From positions 1-12,740 of the forward strand of contig DAOWNP010000030.1 of NCBI GenBank assembly GCA_030642545.1: a DNA stretch of 12,740 bases, given 5' to 3'. This document shows, in pieces, positions 7,256-12,740 of this stretch (positions within the stretch are counted from its first letter, which is position 1; each line of letters starts with the position of its first letter). A model generated the notes under the pieces. The model had not been told where the DNA came from and ran no database searches. It worked only from the letters and a program-made list of their open reading frames with translations. The stretch is from Desulfobacteraceae bacterium (lineage in GTDB: Bacteria; Desulfobacterota; Desulfobacteria; Desulfobacterales; DAOWNP01). A program made the translations under genes and the position numbers.

Positions 7256-7278
7256 TTTTATCCTCGTTTTATTCAAAT

Positions 7279-7284
7279 ATTATA
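7279..7284 (-). promoter_or_regulatory. Probable -10 element for the mutase-hisA-crotonase operon
   Basis: A perfect TATAAT reads on the minus strand, placing a start of transcription near 7272 and a leader of under 20 bases before the mutase ATG. No good -35 is present at 16-18 bases (CCTGCT region), so an activator may be needed. Confidence 0.4.
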
Positions 7285-7383
7285 TGAAAACTGGTTAGTT
7301 GAGCAGGTGTTAAGTAAAATTAATACGATTAATCACAAAATCGTTTTTAGGGTCATGGAAATTAATAAGGAGTTGTTTTATAT

Positions 7384-7455
7384 ATGTCAATATTAAAAAA
7401 GCAGGGAAATCAGGAGAGAATAATAGATTTTAATATTGCAGATATCGTAAGGTAA
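7384..7455 (+). CDS. Candidate 23-residue peptide ORF
   Basis: ATG at 7384 opens a 23-codon frame (begins MSILKKQGNQ, ends NIADIVR) closed by TAA at 7453. A good AAGGAG lies at 7367-7372, but 11 bases away, which is long. The amino-acid mix looks protein-like, and the stop falls inside the first of two hairpins. It could be a leader peptide, a truncated 5' gene remnant or chance. No family is recognised. Confidence 0.2.
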   Translation: MSILKKQGNQERIIDFNIADIVR

Positions 7456-7494
7456 AAATTACGATAAAGAAATAAATATATTTCTTTAATATTG
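7429..7494. repeat. Double hairpin bounded by a 10-base direct repeat
   Basis: TTTAATATTG occurs at 7429-7438 and 7485-7494. Between and partly overlapping the copies are two abutting perfect hairpins: TATCGTAA / TTACGATA (7443-7466, 8-base loop) and AAAGAAATA / TATTTCTTT (7466-7487, 4-base loop). The arrangement looks like a small structured RNA or a protein-binding element. No transcript direction can be assigned. Confidence 0.45.
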
Positions 7495-7890
7495 TAAGAG
7501 GTTTAATTTATGAATTAATACTAAATACTTAATTGTTAATAACAAGTGTCAAAACAAAAAATAAAACTTTTTTTATGAGTTTTAATCAGGTAAGAAAATA
7601 TAACAAAAAAGTGTTTTTCTGTATTTTGTTAAAGTTAAAATTTAAGCCTCTTGCTAAAGAATGAGGATGAAATAACTTCCACAAACAGGCATATAGATTT
7701 AAAGTTAGGTTTGTTCGATCTGAAAACTCAAAAACTGATGGAGTAGGTAGCTCTTTTGATGTTTTTGTAATTTTAGATTGGGCAAATATAGCCTGAATCT
7801 ATGATGTATAATTGGGGAAGTTGTTTTATCCTTGTTCCTAATATAGAGAAAATTAATATTTTTGTTCAGGCACTATAAAAAGATAATGAT

Positions 7891-8091
7891 CTACACTACA
7901 GATACATTTGCAGCAGCAGGGCCTTTTTGTCCATCTTCTATATCAAAGGTGACTCTGTCTCCTTCGTTTAGAGATCTGTAACCAGTTGTATTTATTGCTG
8001 TATGATGAACAAATACATCAGGACCTTCTTCTTGTTCAATAAAACCAAAACCTTTACTACTATTAAACCATTTGACGATTCCGTTAGCCAT
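7891..8091 (-). CDS. CspA-family cold-shock protein
   Basis: The 66-residue product is a single OB-fold cold-shock domain that binds single-stranded RNA or DNA in the cytoplasm, acting as an RNA chaperone and transcription antiterminator in known relatives. It begins MANGIVKWFN and carries RNP1 KGFGFI (13-18) and RNP2 DVFVHH (26-31), then LNEGDRVTFDIEDGQKGPAA (41-60), close to the family consensus over its entire normal length. The ATG at 8091 is preferred over an upstream in-frame ATG at 8145 because AAGGA lies 10 bases before it and homologues start at this Met. It stands alone, with a leader of about 90 bases and a TATAAT upstream. Many genomes have several copies, so temperature dependence is not assured. 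Confidence 0.95.
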   Translation of the reverse strand: MANGIVKWFNSSKGFGFIEQEEGPDVFVHHTAINTTGYRSLNEGDRVTFDIEDGQKGPAAANVSVV

Positions 8092-8186
8092 TGTGAATTT
8101 TTCCTTCCCTAAAAAAAAAAATAAGATTTCAATCTTTATGTGCACAGTTTATTAAACAAGGTTTTCTTACAAAATGAAACCGGCCC

Positions 8187-8192
8187 ATTATA
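8187..8192 (-). promoter_or_regulatory. Probable -10 element for the cold-shock gene
   Basis: A perfect TATAAT reads on the minus strand, about 95 bases before the ATG; the -35 region (TGTGAG) is poor. The implied leader of about 90 bases is in keeping with cold-shock genes whose mRNA 5' region controls expression. A TCACA / TGTGA pair lies just upstream of the -10, within 8208-8232. Confidence 0.4.
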
Positions 8193-8317
8193 AAATAGAA
8201 TGAAAAGAGCTCACATATTTGAACTGTGAACATTAATCAATTAATTATAAACTAAATAACATATATTTTTAAAAAAGCAAGTTGATTATAAATAAAATTT
8301 TAGTTTTTGTTTAAGTG

Positions 8318-9247
8318 TTAGTTGAGAATGTATTTAAAAGGATTTACAGCAACTTTATTGACTTTTACTTCATAGTGTAGATGCGGTCCTGTGCTTCTGC
8401 CGGTATTGCCTATAGTCCCTATAATATCCCCTCTTTTAACTTTTGTACCACGTTTTTTTAAAATTTTATTTAAATGTCCGTATCTTGTGGTTAAGCCATA
8501 ACCGTGTTTTACTGTAATAAAATTCCCATAATATCCTTTTTTGCTTGCATATGTTATTATGCCATCAGCTGTTGCGTAAACAGGGGTACCTTTTTTATTC
8601 GCAATATCAAGGCCTCTGTGAAATTCACGTCTGCCTGTAAAGGGTGATGTTCTGTAACCGAAACCAGATGAAATCCATCCTCCTTTTACAGGTCGTATAG
8701 AAGGAGTTGATGCAAGGAGGTTTTTTTGATCGTTTAGTTTTTTTATTATATTATCAAATATATCCTCCTGCTTAAAAGAAGCAATAAAAAGCTGGTCTGT
8801 TTGTTCATGCATCTTGCGAATTAGTAAATTGTGCTTTTCTGATAAAGAGGTATCAGGAATTATATCGGTAGGAATTGAGCCGCCTATGCCAAAAGTAGGA
8901 TCTTCTTTTGAATTATTTTTAATGTTTGTTATTGTACAGATTTTTTCTTCAAATGCTTTTAAATTTAAAAATTGTGTTTTTATATCATTTATTTTTTTAG
9001 CAAACAATTGAATTTGTTGTTGTTGATATTTAATTGTTTCTTCCTGGCTAATTGATTTTTGCTTAGTTAGTTTAAAATCAGTAAATGTTTTTTTTAAAAA
9101 ATAATAATCATATCCTACAAAAAAACATATTCCAAGAGATGTAATAATCAAAAAAAAAACCAGGAAAAGGAAGTTTTTAGATATTGTAGCCTGACGGGTC
9201 GGAGAACCTGTATTATTTAAAATAAAAAATGTTATTTTTTTGTTCAT
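8318..9247 (-). CDS. Membrane-anchored M23 (LytM-type) murein endopeptidase
   Basis: The 309-residue protein has a short cytoplasmic N-terminus (1-24), one membrane segment (about 25-47), a Gln/Lys-rich predicted coiled coil (about 55-105), a linker, and a C-terminal peptidase M23 domain (about 188-309). The zinc ligands of the active lysostaphin/LytM type are present: FHRGLD gives His210 and Asp214, and HLHYE gives His289 and His291. YGHLN (His258) fits the other catalytic His. It should therefore be an active periplasmic metalloendopeptidase cleaving peptidoglycan cross-links in growth or division; coiled coil plus M23 also resembles EnvC/NlpD-type regulators, but those lack the zinc ligands seen here. 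The ATG at 9247 has AAGG about 8 bases upstream. It stands alone, with no clear terminator. Confidence 0.93.
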   Translation of the reverse strand: MNKKITFFILNNTGSPTRQATISKNFLFLVFFLIITSLGICFFVGYDYYFLKKTFTDFKLTKQKSISQEETIKYQQQQIQLFAKKINDIKTQFLNLKAFEEKICTITNIKNNSKEDPTFGIGGSIPTDIIPDTSLSEKHNLLIRKMHEQTDQLFIASFKQEDIFDNIIKKLNDQKNLLASTPSIRPVKGGWISSGFGYRTSPFTGRREFHRGLDIANKKGTPVYATADGIITYASKKGYYGNFITVKHGYGLTTRYGHLNKILKKRGTKVKRGDIIGTIGNTGRSTGPHLHYEVKVNKVAVNPFKYILN

Positions 9248-9288
9248 AAAAAAACCTTAATATTAATTCTAATTTTAACCTTTACTAA

Positions 9289-9315
9289 CTTATAAGCTTT
9301 TTTAAAAAATGTCAA
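9289..9315 (-). promoter_or_regulatory. Possible sigma-70 promoter for the M23 peptidase
   Basis: On the minus strand a perfect TTGACA (9310-9315) precedes TATAAG (9289-9294) at a short 15-base spacing; TAAGTT gives 17 bases but matches less well. A start near 9282 would leave a 35-base leader. Confidence 0.4.
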
Positions 9316-9465
9316 AAGAAAACAGACTATCAAATTTTATAATTGTAATTTCTGAAAAATAGAAGTTGCTTTTTTTAAAAGTTTGTATTATCAGTAATAA
9401 ATACTATCTATTTAAAAAATAAAAAATACATATTATTAATATCTTGAGAATCTGACTTTTAAGTT

Positions 9466-9608
9466 GTTAATATTACAGGTGTTGGTTCGTTCTTGCCGTC
9501 ATTTCGGCGAAAGCCTGCATCTATGAATAATTCCAATAACATAATGAAGCTTGCTGCCGGATCTTTGTCCGGCATGACGGCAAAAACTTTGGACTCTCAA
9601 GTTAATAT
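9466..9608. mobile_element. MITE/REP-like non-coding inverted-repeat element
   Basis: The core 9491-9585 is bounded by the perfect 10-base inverted repeat TTGCCGTCAT (9493-9502) and ATGACGGCAA (9574-9583). Inside, the left arm has CGGC-GAAA-GCC (9505-9515) and the right arm the perfect hairpin GCCGGA-TCTTTG-TCCGGC (9556-9573). The GTCATTTCGGCGAAAGCC string strongly resembles the dispersed GTCATTCCGGCGAAAGCCGG repeats known from many proteobacterial genomes. An 8-base direct repeat GTTAATAT flanks the core (9466-9473 and 9601-9608), and CTTGAGA / TCTCAAG (9443-9449 and 9595-9601) forms an outer pair. The element encodes nothing. Copy number cannot be seen from one window. Confidence 0.6.
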
Positions 9609-9730
9609 AGAATTAATTTAAATATCAATACTATTCATTTCTTCATCTATTTGGTTGCTTAGTATCTGAATGGAAGTTTTTATTTAGATATTAACTAAAA
9701 TATTCTGCTTTTTTTGGGTTCTATTTAAAA

Positions 9731-9760
9731 ATATCTCTAAATATCTCTAAGTATTTCTTA
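9731..9760. repeat. 10-base tandem repeat
   Basis: ATATCTCTAA occurs twice in perfect tandem (9731-9750), followed by a third, degenerate unit GTATTTCTTA. It is probably a replication-slippage product; no function is apparent. Confidence 0.4.
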
Positions 9761-9816
9761 TCTGTTGTCTAATGTTTGAATGATTCATTTTGGACTTAGT
9801 TTTAATTTTGGGTTAT

Positions 9817-9887
9817 ACACTTAAGCAGGAAAACTTCACGTCCTGATGTGTGAGGGGGTATCATGTAACTGATATTCCTACCACGAT
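9817..9887 (+). mobile_element. Degraded group II intron 3' end (domain V/VI remnant)
   Basis: AAAACTTCACGTCCTGATGTG followed by TGAGGGGGTATCA matches the pattern of bacterial group II intron domain V running into domain VI. AGC (9824-9826) fits the catalytic triad and AGGA/TCCT (9827-9830, 9841-9844) the lower helix. CTTCA-CG fits the 3' upper strand plus two-base bulge, but its 5' partner and part of the GAAA loop seem deleted. Domain VI is GGGGG-TATCA, loop TGTAAC, TGATA-TTCC, with A9880 as the likely branch point 7 bases before a predicted 3' end at CGAT (9887). No reverse transcriptase or 5' domains are in the window, so this is a dead fragment. Recognition is from pattern memory only. 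Confidence 0.55.
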
Positions 9888-9912
9888 GTCTCTGAAAAGT
9901 TATAAAAAGTTG

Positions 9913-9941
9913 TTGACAATCATCGCCATGAGAACCATAAT
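9913..9941 (+). promoter_or_regulatory. Sigma-70 promoter of the toxin-antitoxin operon
   Basis: TTGACA (9913-9918), a 17-base spacer and CATAAT (9936-9941) make the best consensus promoter in the window. Transcription would start near 9948, about 30 bases before the antitoxin ATG. Confidence 0.75.
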
Positions 9942-9945
9942 GAAA

Positions 9946-9971
9946 CCATTGAGAAACCAGCTTAATGGAGG
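9946..9971 (+). promoter_or_regulatory. Inverted repeat over transcription start and ribosome binding site, possible autoregulatory operator
   Basis: CCATT (9946-9950) and AATGG (9964-9968) form an inverted repeat with 13 bases between them. The right half overlaps the GGAGG ribosome binding site (9967-9971), 6 bases before the ATG. Ribbon-helix-helix antitoxins commonly repress their own promoter through such palindromes. Confidence 0.4.
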
Positions 9972-9977
9972 TTAAAG

Positions 9978-10220
9978 ATGCCAAGTGTTACTGTTAAAAA
10001 CATTCCAGACCATATGTTCAACATTCTTAAGCAGATTGCAATTGCACATCGCAGGAGTATGAATAATGAGATTATTCATTTAATTGAAACAGCAACAGTC
10101 AGCAAACCATTCAATCCTGATCATTTTATAATTCAGGCAAAACGCTCACGACATAAAACAAAAGATTTTCTGCTTACCGCTGATATTTTACAAGATATCA
10201 AGAATGAAGGACGACCATGA
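9978..10220 (+). CDS. FitA/VapB-type ribbon-helix-helix antitoxin
   Basis: The 80-residue protein starts MPSVTVKNIPDHMFNILKQ and continues through AIAHRRSMNNEIIHLIE to about residue 37. This is the beta-strand plus two-helix Arc/MetJ-like ribbon-helix-helix DNA-binding domain of FitA-like antitoxins, in which the SxNNEI helix is typical. Residues about 42-80 are basic then acidic and should be the disordered tail that wraps and blocks the PIN toxin. The ATG has GGAGG at 6 bases. Its stop overlaps the toxin start in an ATGA arrangement, giving translational coupling with the antitoxin made first, as usual for such modules. It should repress its own promoter with the toxin as co-repressor. Composition is slightly richer in GC than neighbouring genes, in keeping with horizontal arrival. 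Confidence 0.9.
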   Translation: MPSVTVKNIPDHMFNILKQIAIAHRRSMNNEIIHLIETATVSKPFNPDHFIIQAKRSRHKTKDFLLTADILQDIKNEGRP

Positions 10221-10624
10221 TTGTTGTAGATACTAATATCATAAGTTATTTTTATCTTAACGCAGACTATTCATCTCTTGCCGAACAAATATTTCAAAAA
10301 GACCCAATGTGGTCTGCACCATTGTTATGGAGAAGCGAATTTAGAAGTGTTTTGGCATTTTATTTAAGAAGACAAATTATCTCGTTGCCTGAGGCAATTG
10401 AAATCTTTGAATTAGCAGAAGAATTATTGAAAGGAAACGAATATGAAATAAATTCAGCTCAGGTATTAAGCTTGTCTCATCAAAGTGGATGTTCTGCTTA
10501 TGATTGTGAATTTGTAAATTTAGCAAAGGATCTTAATACTGCACTGGTAACTGAAGATAAAAAAATACTAAAAAACTTTCAAAAATATGCCATGCCTATG
10601 TGTCAGTTTCTCAAAATATGTTGA
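10217..10624 (+). CDS. vapC: VapC/FitB-type PIN-domain ribonuclease toxin
   Basis: The 135-residue product is a full-length PIN domain. VVDTNIISYF supplies Asp5, WRSEF Glu41, SAYDCEFVNLA Asp96 and VTEDKKIL Asp114, the four acidic residues that bind the divalent metal for cleavage of RNA. In characterised relatives the target is initiator tRNA, other tRNAs or rRNA; the target here is unknown. All catalytic residues are present, so it should be active when the antitoxin is lost. The start ATG overlaps the antitoxin stop by four bases and is probably read by coupling. No transposase or integrase accompanies the pair, but an intron remnant and a repeat element lie just upstream. After the TGA the same frame has only one stop over the next 53 codons, discussed separately. 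Confidence 0.93.
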   Translation: MIVVDTNIISYFYLNADYSSLAEQIFQKDPMWSAPLLWRSEFRSVLAFYLRRQIISLPEAIEIFELAEELLKGNEYEINSAQVLSLSHQSGCSAYDCEFVNLAKDLNTALVTEDKKILKNFQKYAMPMCQFLKIC

Positions 10625-10715
10625 AATAAAACTAAATTAAAACGTAGTAAAGAGCAACACACATGGTTCGAGCAAGGAGATATTGATTTTAAATTAGCAG
10701 CATAACTACTCCATA

Positions 10716-10745
10716 CTGTAGCAAAGGGGCTTTTTGCCTGTACAG
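10716..10745 (+). ncRNA. Conserved-looking hairpin in the spacer before the AOR-family gene
   Basis: CTGTA-GCAAA pairs with TTTGC-(CTG)-TACAG around the loop GGGGCTT, a 10-bp stem with a three-base bulge. It lies 23 bases before the terminator hairpin and could be the sensing part of a leader RNA, or a second terminator for the toxin gene (no U-run follows, which argues against). It does not match a riboswitch class I recognise. Confidence 0.35.
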
Positions 10746-10767
10746 GTCGAAAGAATTTAGTTGCAAC

Positions 10768-10817
10768 AAATGCCGGAATTGGTTAGTTATTTAAAATCAA
10801 TTCCGGTATTTGTTTTT
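10768..10817 (+). terminator. Strong intrinsic terminator between the toxin and AOR-family genes
   Basis: AAATGCCGGAATTG (10768-10781) pairs over 14 bp, with one G-U, to CAATTCCGGTATTT (10798-10811) around a 16-base loop, followed by GTTTTT. It ends 29 bases before the AOR-family ATG. It may simply end the toxin-antitoxin transcript, or work as an attenuator if the AOR-family promoter lies upstream in 10625-10767. Confidence 0.8.
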
Positions 10818-10846
10818 AATGTCTATGAGAAAGGTTCAAAATCTTA

Positions 10847-12586
10847 ATGTTTGGTTGGACAGGGAAAATAGCTCAGATAGATCTTCATAGAAAAACATGG
10901 GATATAGAAGATGCAGATTTTTCTATATTGGAAAAGTTTATAGGTGGAAGAGGGCTTGCAGGATATTTTTTAAAAAAAAGTATAAATTATCACAGGGAAG
11001 ATCCTGCCATGCCAATACTTTTATTTACAGGTCCCCTTGTAAATACTCTTTCACCTACATCAGGAAGAATGACTATAATGTCGGTTTCGCCATTAACTAA
11101 TACCATAGGAGACTCATCAGTTGGTGGTACTCTTGGAACTTCTATAAAAAAAGCAGGTTTTGATGGTTTAATTATAAAAGGCAGGAGTGCAGATTTAACA
11201 GGTATTGAAATAAATGATTATAAAATAACCTTTGTGTCTGCAAAAAAGCTTGCAGGTAAAACAACAACACAAACATCTTCTGCTCTTAAAGGGCGTGGCT
11301 CAGTAGCTGCAATAGGACCTGCTGCTGAAAACGGGGTTTTGTTTTCAAATGTGATTATTGATAATCATTTTGCAGCTGGCAGAAATGGATTAGGACTTGT
11401 TTTTGCCAGGAAAAATTTAAAATATATAACAGTTAAAGGAACCGGAAAAACTCCTGTATATGATATAAATGCTTTAAAAAAAGCAAGAGATGATATATTC
11501 AGGCTTGTTTCTGCATCTCCTGCTGTAATGGGAAAATTCGGCATATCTAAATTTGGAACAGGAGCTCTGTATGATCTTATGGATGCAAGACATATGATGC
11601 CTACAGATAATTTTAGAAAAACCAGATTCGAATTTTCAGATTCAATGAATGCTCATGCTTATAAAGAAAAGTATAATCCTGAAAGCACAGGATGCGCTGG
11701 ATGTCATATACGGTGTAAAAAAAAGACAGATAAAGGTTTAGCTATTCCTGAATTTGAAACTATGTCTCATTTTAGTGCTTTAATAGGAAATAAAGATATA
11801 GAAACTGTAGTTTATGCTAATAAAATATGCAATGAAGCTGGTATGGATACTATATCTGCTGCATCAACTATTGCCTGTTATATGGAGATTTTTGGGAAAA
11901 AACTTACACCAGAGATGATCTGTTCTATTTTAAAAGATATTGTCAGTCAAACAGGTGAAGGAAAAAAATTAGGACTTGGTTCTGCCAGGTTTGCCGAATT
12001 AATGGGAAAGTCTAATCTTTCCATGAGTGTAAAAAAGCAGGAGCTTTCAGCCTATGATCCAAGAGGAGCTTATGGAATGGCCTTAAGCTTTGCTGTATCA
12101 ACAAGAGGGGCATGCCATTTAAGAGCTTATCCTGTAAGCCATGAAATACTAAGAAAACCTGTAGCTACAGACCGGTTTACATTTTTAGGCAAAGCCAGAA
12201 TTATTAAAATAGGAGAAGATTTGAATGCAGTTATAGATTCGTTAACAGCATGTAAATTTATTTTTTTTGCAGCATCCATAGAAGAGTATGCAAATGTTTT
12301 TAGTGCTGTTACAGGTATAAAAACATCAGGACATAATTTGCTTTTTACAGGAGAGAGGATCTGTTATAATGAACGGATCATGAATGCAAAAAGAGGATTT
12401 ACAAAAAATGATGATGATCTGCCTTTGCGGTTTTTTGAAAAAGATGATAATTCAGATGATAAAACAGAACCTATAAATCGTGAAGAATTTCTTTGTACAA
12501 GGGATAAATATTATAAGGTAAGAGGCTTGGATAATAACGGAATGCCTGTTCATGAAAAAGCCTTAAAATTAGACCTTGAGGATTAG
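10847..12586 (+). CDS. Aldehyde:ferredoxin oxidoreductase (AOR) family tungsten/molybdopterin enzyme
   Basis: The 579-residue protein belongs to the AOR family, which oxidises aldehydes or related substrates, or reduces acids, with a bis-pterin W/Mo cofactor and one [4Fe-4S] cluster, exchanging electrons with ferredoxin. It starts with the family pattern MFGWTGKIAQIDL and IGGRGLAGYFL. The N-terminal pterin-binding region includes AAIGPAAENGVLFSNVI (154-170) and AAGRNGLGLVFARKNLK (176-192). The cluster ligands are CAGCHIRC (Cys283, 286, 290) and a distal Cys469 in LTACKF. PEFETMSHFSAL (301-312) and STRGACHLRAYP (418-429) correspond to further conserved core segments. Length is slightly below the usual 600-630. 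The ATG is preceded by AAGG at a long 12 bases. The substrate cannot be told from sequence; no ferredoxin or cofactor-synthesis gene is in view. Cytoplasmic location is inferred from the lack of a signal peptide. Confidence 0.93.
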   Translation: MFGWTGKIAQIDLHRKTWDIEDADFSILEKFIGGRGLAGYFLKKSINYHREDPAMPILLFTGPLVNTLSPTSGRMTIMSVSPLTNTIGDSSVGGTLGTSIKKAGFDGLIIKGRSADLTGIEINDYKITFVSAKKLAGKTTTQTSSALKGRGSVAAIGPAAENGVLFSNVIIDNHFAAGRNGLGLVFARKNLKYITVKGTGKTPVYDINALKKARDDIFRLVSASPAVMGKFGISKFGTGALYDLMDARHMMPTDNFRKTRFEFSDSMNAHAYKEKYNPESTGCAGCHIRCKKKTDKGLAIPEFETMSHFSALIGNKDIETVVYANKICNEAGMDTISAASTIACYMEIFGKKLTPEMICSILKDIVSQTGEGKKLGLGSARFAELMGKSNLSMSVKKQELSAYDPRGAYGMALSFAVSTRGACHLRAYPVSHEILRKPVATDRFTFLGKARIIKIGEDLNAVIDSLTACKFIFFAASIEEYANVFSAVTGIKTSGHNLLFTGERICYNERIMNAKRGFTKNDDDLPLRFFEKDDNSDDKTEPINREEFLCTRDKYYKVRGLDNNGMPVHEKALKLDLED

Positions 12587-12688
12587 GTTAGGAAATTGCA
12601 GGAAACAAATATAGACAAAATAGGCAAAATAAACTTCCCTCACGCAAAATTCTAACCGGACACTACTGTTGAGGAATAGATTATTTTT

Positions 12689-12740
12689 ATGGATGATATA
12701 TTTAAATTTTATGAAAAAAAATTGATTTTAAGCGGACTTA
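12689..12740 (+). CDS. 5' end of an unidentified gene, truncated by the window
   Basis: ATG at 12689 opens a frame of 17 codons (MDDIFKFYEKKLILSGL) running off the right edge. GAGGAA at 12671-12676 is a possible ribosome binding site, though 12 or more bases away. It follows the AOR-family gene by 102 bases on the same strand with no terminator seen between, so co-transcription is possible. Too little is visible to name a family. Confidence 0.45.
   Translation, partial: MDDIFKFYEKKLILSGL

Larger units (their letters stand above)
7256..7890. other. Intergenic region between the mutase operon and the cold-shock gene
   Basis: No confident gene lies in these 635 bases. Contents seen are the operon -10 box (7279-7284), a candidate 23-residue plus-strand peptide (7384-7455), and two abutting hairpins inside a 10-base direct repeat (7429-7494). 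A widely spaced inverted pair GCCTGAA / TTCAGGC sits at 7791-7797 and 7865-7871, downstream of the cold-shock stop. Two short start-less open stretches on the plus strand (about 7640-7796) look faintly coding but lack starts and ribosome binding sites. No clear GC-rich terminator for the cold-shock gene was found. Confidence 0.6.
9248..9977. other. Accessory intergenic region with mobile-element debris
   Basis: No protein-coding gene is supportable in these 730 bases. Besides the M23 promoter it holds a MITE-like inverted-repeat element (9466-9608) that is clearly more GC-rich than its surroundings, a 10-base tandem repeat (9731-9760), a degraded group II intron 3' end (9817-9887) and the toxin-antitoxin promoter (9913-9941). 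A 60-codon minus-strand frame at 9802-9984 merely runs across the intron remnant and promoter. Confidence 0.6.

Noticed and set aside
7256..7276. Seven-codon N-terminal extension of the mutase from TTG 7276
   Set aside because: The extension consists of the GAGGA ribosome binding site and adjacent leader; the ATG at 7255 fits spacing and family better.
7640..7796. Two short start-less plus-strand open stretches that look faintly coding
   Set aside because: They are in different frames, lack start codons and ribosome binding sites, and resemble no family; not enough to call a pseudogene.
8092..8145. 18-codon extension of the cold-shock protein
   Set aside because: Cold-shock proteins start at the MxNGIVKWF Met, and AAGGA sits properly before that ATG.
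9493..9583. Possibility that the inverted-repeat element is an intrinsic terminator of the M23 gene
   Set aside because: It lies upstream of that gene, whose transcription runs away from it. Its 10-base arms are 71 bases apart, unlike a terminator.
9731..9760. CRISPR-like array
   Set aside because: It is only a 10-base tandem duplication without spacers.
9802..9984. 60-codon minus-strand open frame
   Set aside because: It runs through the intron remnant and the toxin-antitoxin promoter on the opposite strand and has no ribosome binding site.
10716..10817. Match to a known riboswitch class (Moco/Tuco, c-di-GMP, fluoride)
   Set aside because: The conserved cores of these classes could not be recognised by eye; only generic hairpins are supportable.

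Overview
This is a 12.7 kb, strongly AT-rich window from what looks like a Gram-negative anaerobe. It has an outer-membrane barrel protein with a Sec signal, a tungsten/molybdopterin aldehyde:ferredoxin oxidoreductase (AOR) family enzyme, an anchored M23 murein peptidase and a small cold-shock protein. The mix fits a sulfate-reducing Desulfobacterota lineage (Desulfobacterales-like). That placement is inferred from gene content and composition; no rRNA or marker gene is present.

Layout. (1) 1-1261, minus: a porin-like beta-barrel, cut by the left edge. (2) 1262-1913: a divergent spacer rich in hairpins, palindromes and operator-like repeats. (3) 1914-3551, plus: a secreted protein with an N-terminal TolB/CsgG-like domain followed by FG-GAP/VCBS-type acidic loops. 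(4) 7255-3622, minus: a compact three-gene set encoding a phosphohexomutase with a long C-terminal extension, a eukaryotic-type HisA (yeast His6-like), and a crotonase-fold protein that appears to lack the usual catalytic Glu. (5) 7256-7890: a spacer with two adjacent hairpins inside a direct repeat. (6) 8091-7891, minus: CspA-type protein. (7) 9247-8318, minus: M23 peptidase. (8) 9248-9977: an accessory spacer holding a short MITE-like inverted-repeat element and a decayed group II intron 3' end. (9) 9978-10624, plus: a FitA/VapB-VapC toxin-antitoxin pair with its own good promoter. (10) 10625-10846: structured leader ending in a strong terminator hairpin. (11) 10847-12586, plus: AOR-family oxidoreductase. 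(12) 12689 to the edge: the first 17 codons of another gene.

How the genes relate. The mutase-HisA-crotonase set is the only obvious multigene operon apart from the toxin-antitoxin pair. HisA catalyses a histidine step, but no other his gene is visible, so the operon is not a histidine operon. The stretch 9430-10820 is the mobile or accessory part of the window (repeat element, intron remnant, toxin-antitoxin). I see no CRISPR array, tRNA, rRNA or intact transposase. No wholly new system is evident. The best leads are the eukaryotic-type HisA operon with its altered crotonase, the leader and terminator in front of the AOR-family gene, and the intron/MITE debris next to the toxin-antitoxin pair.
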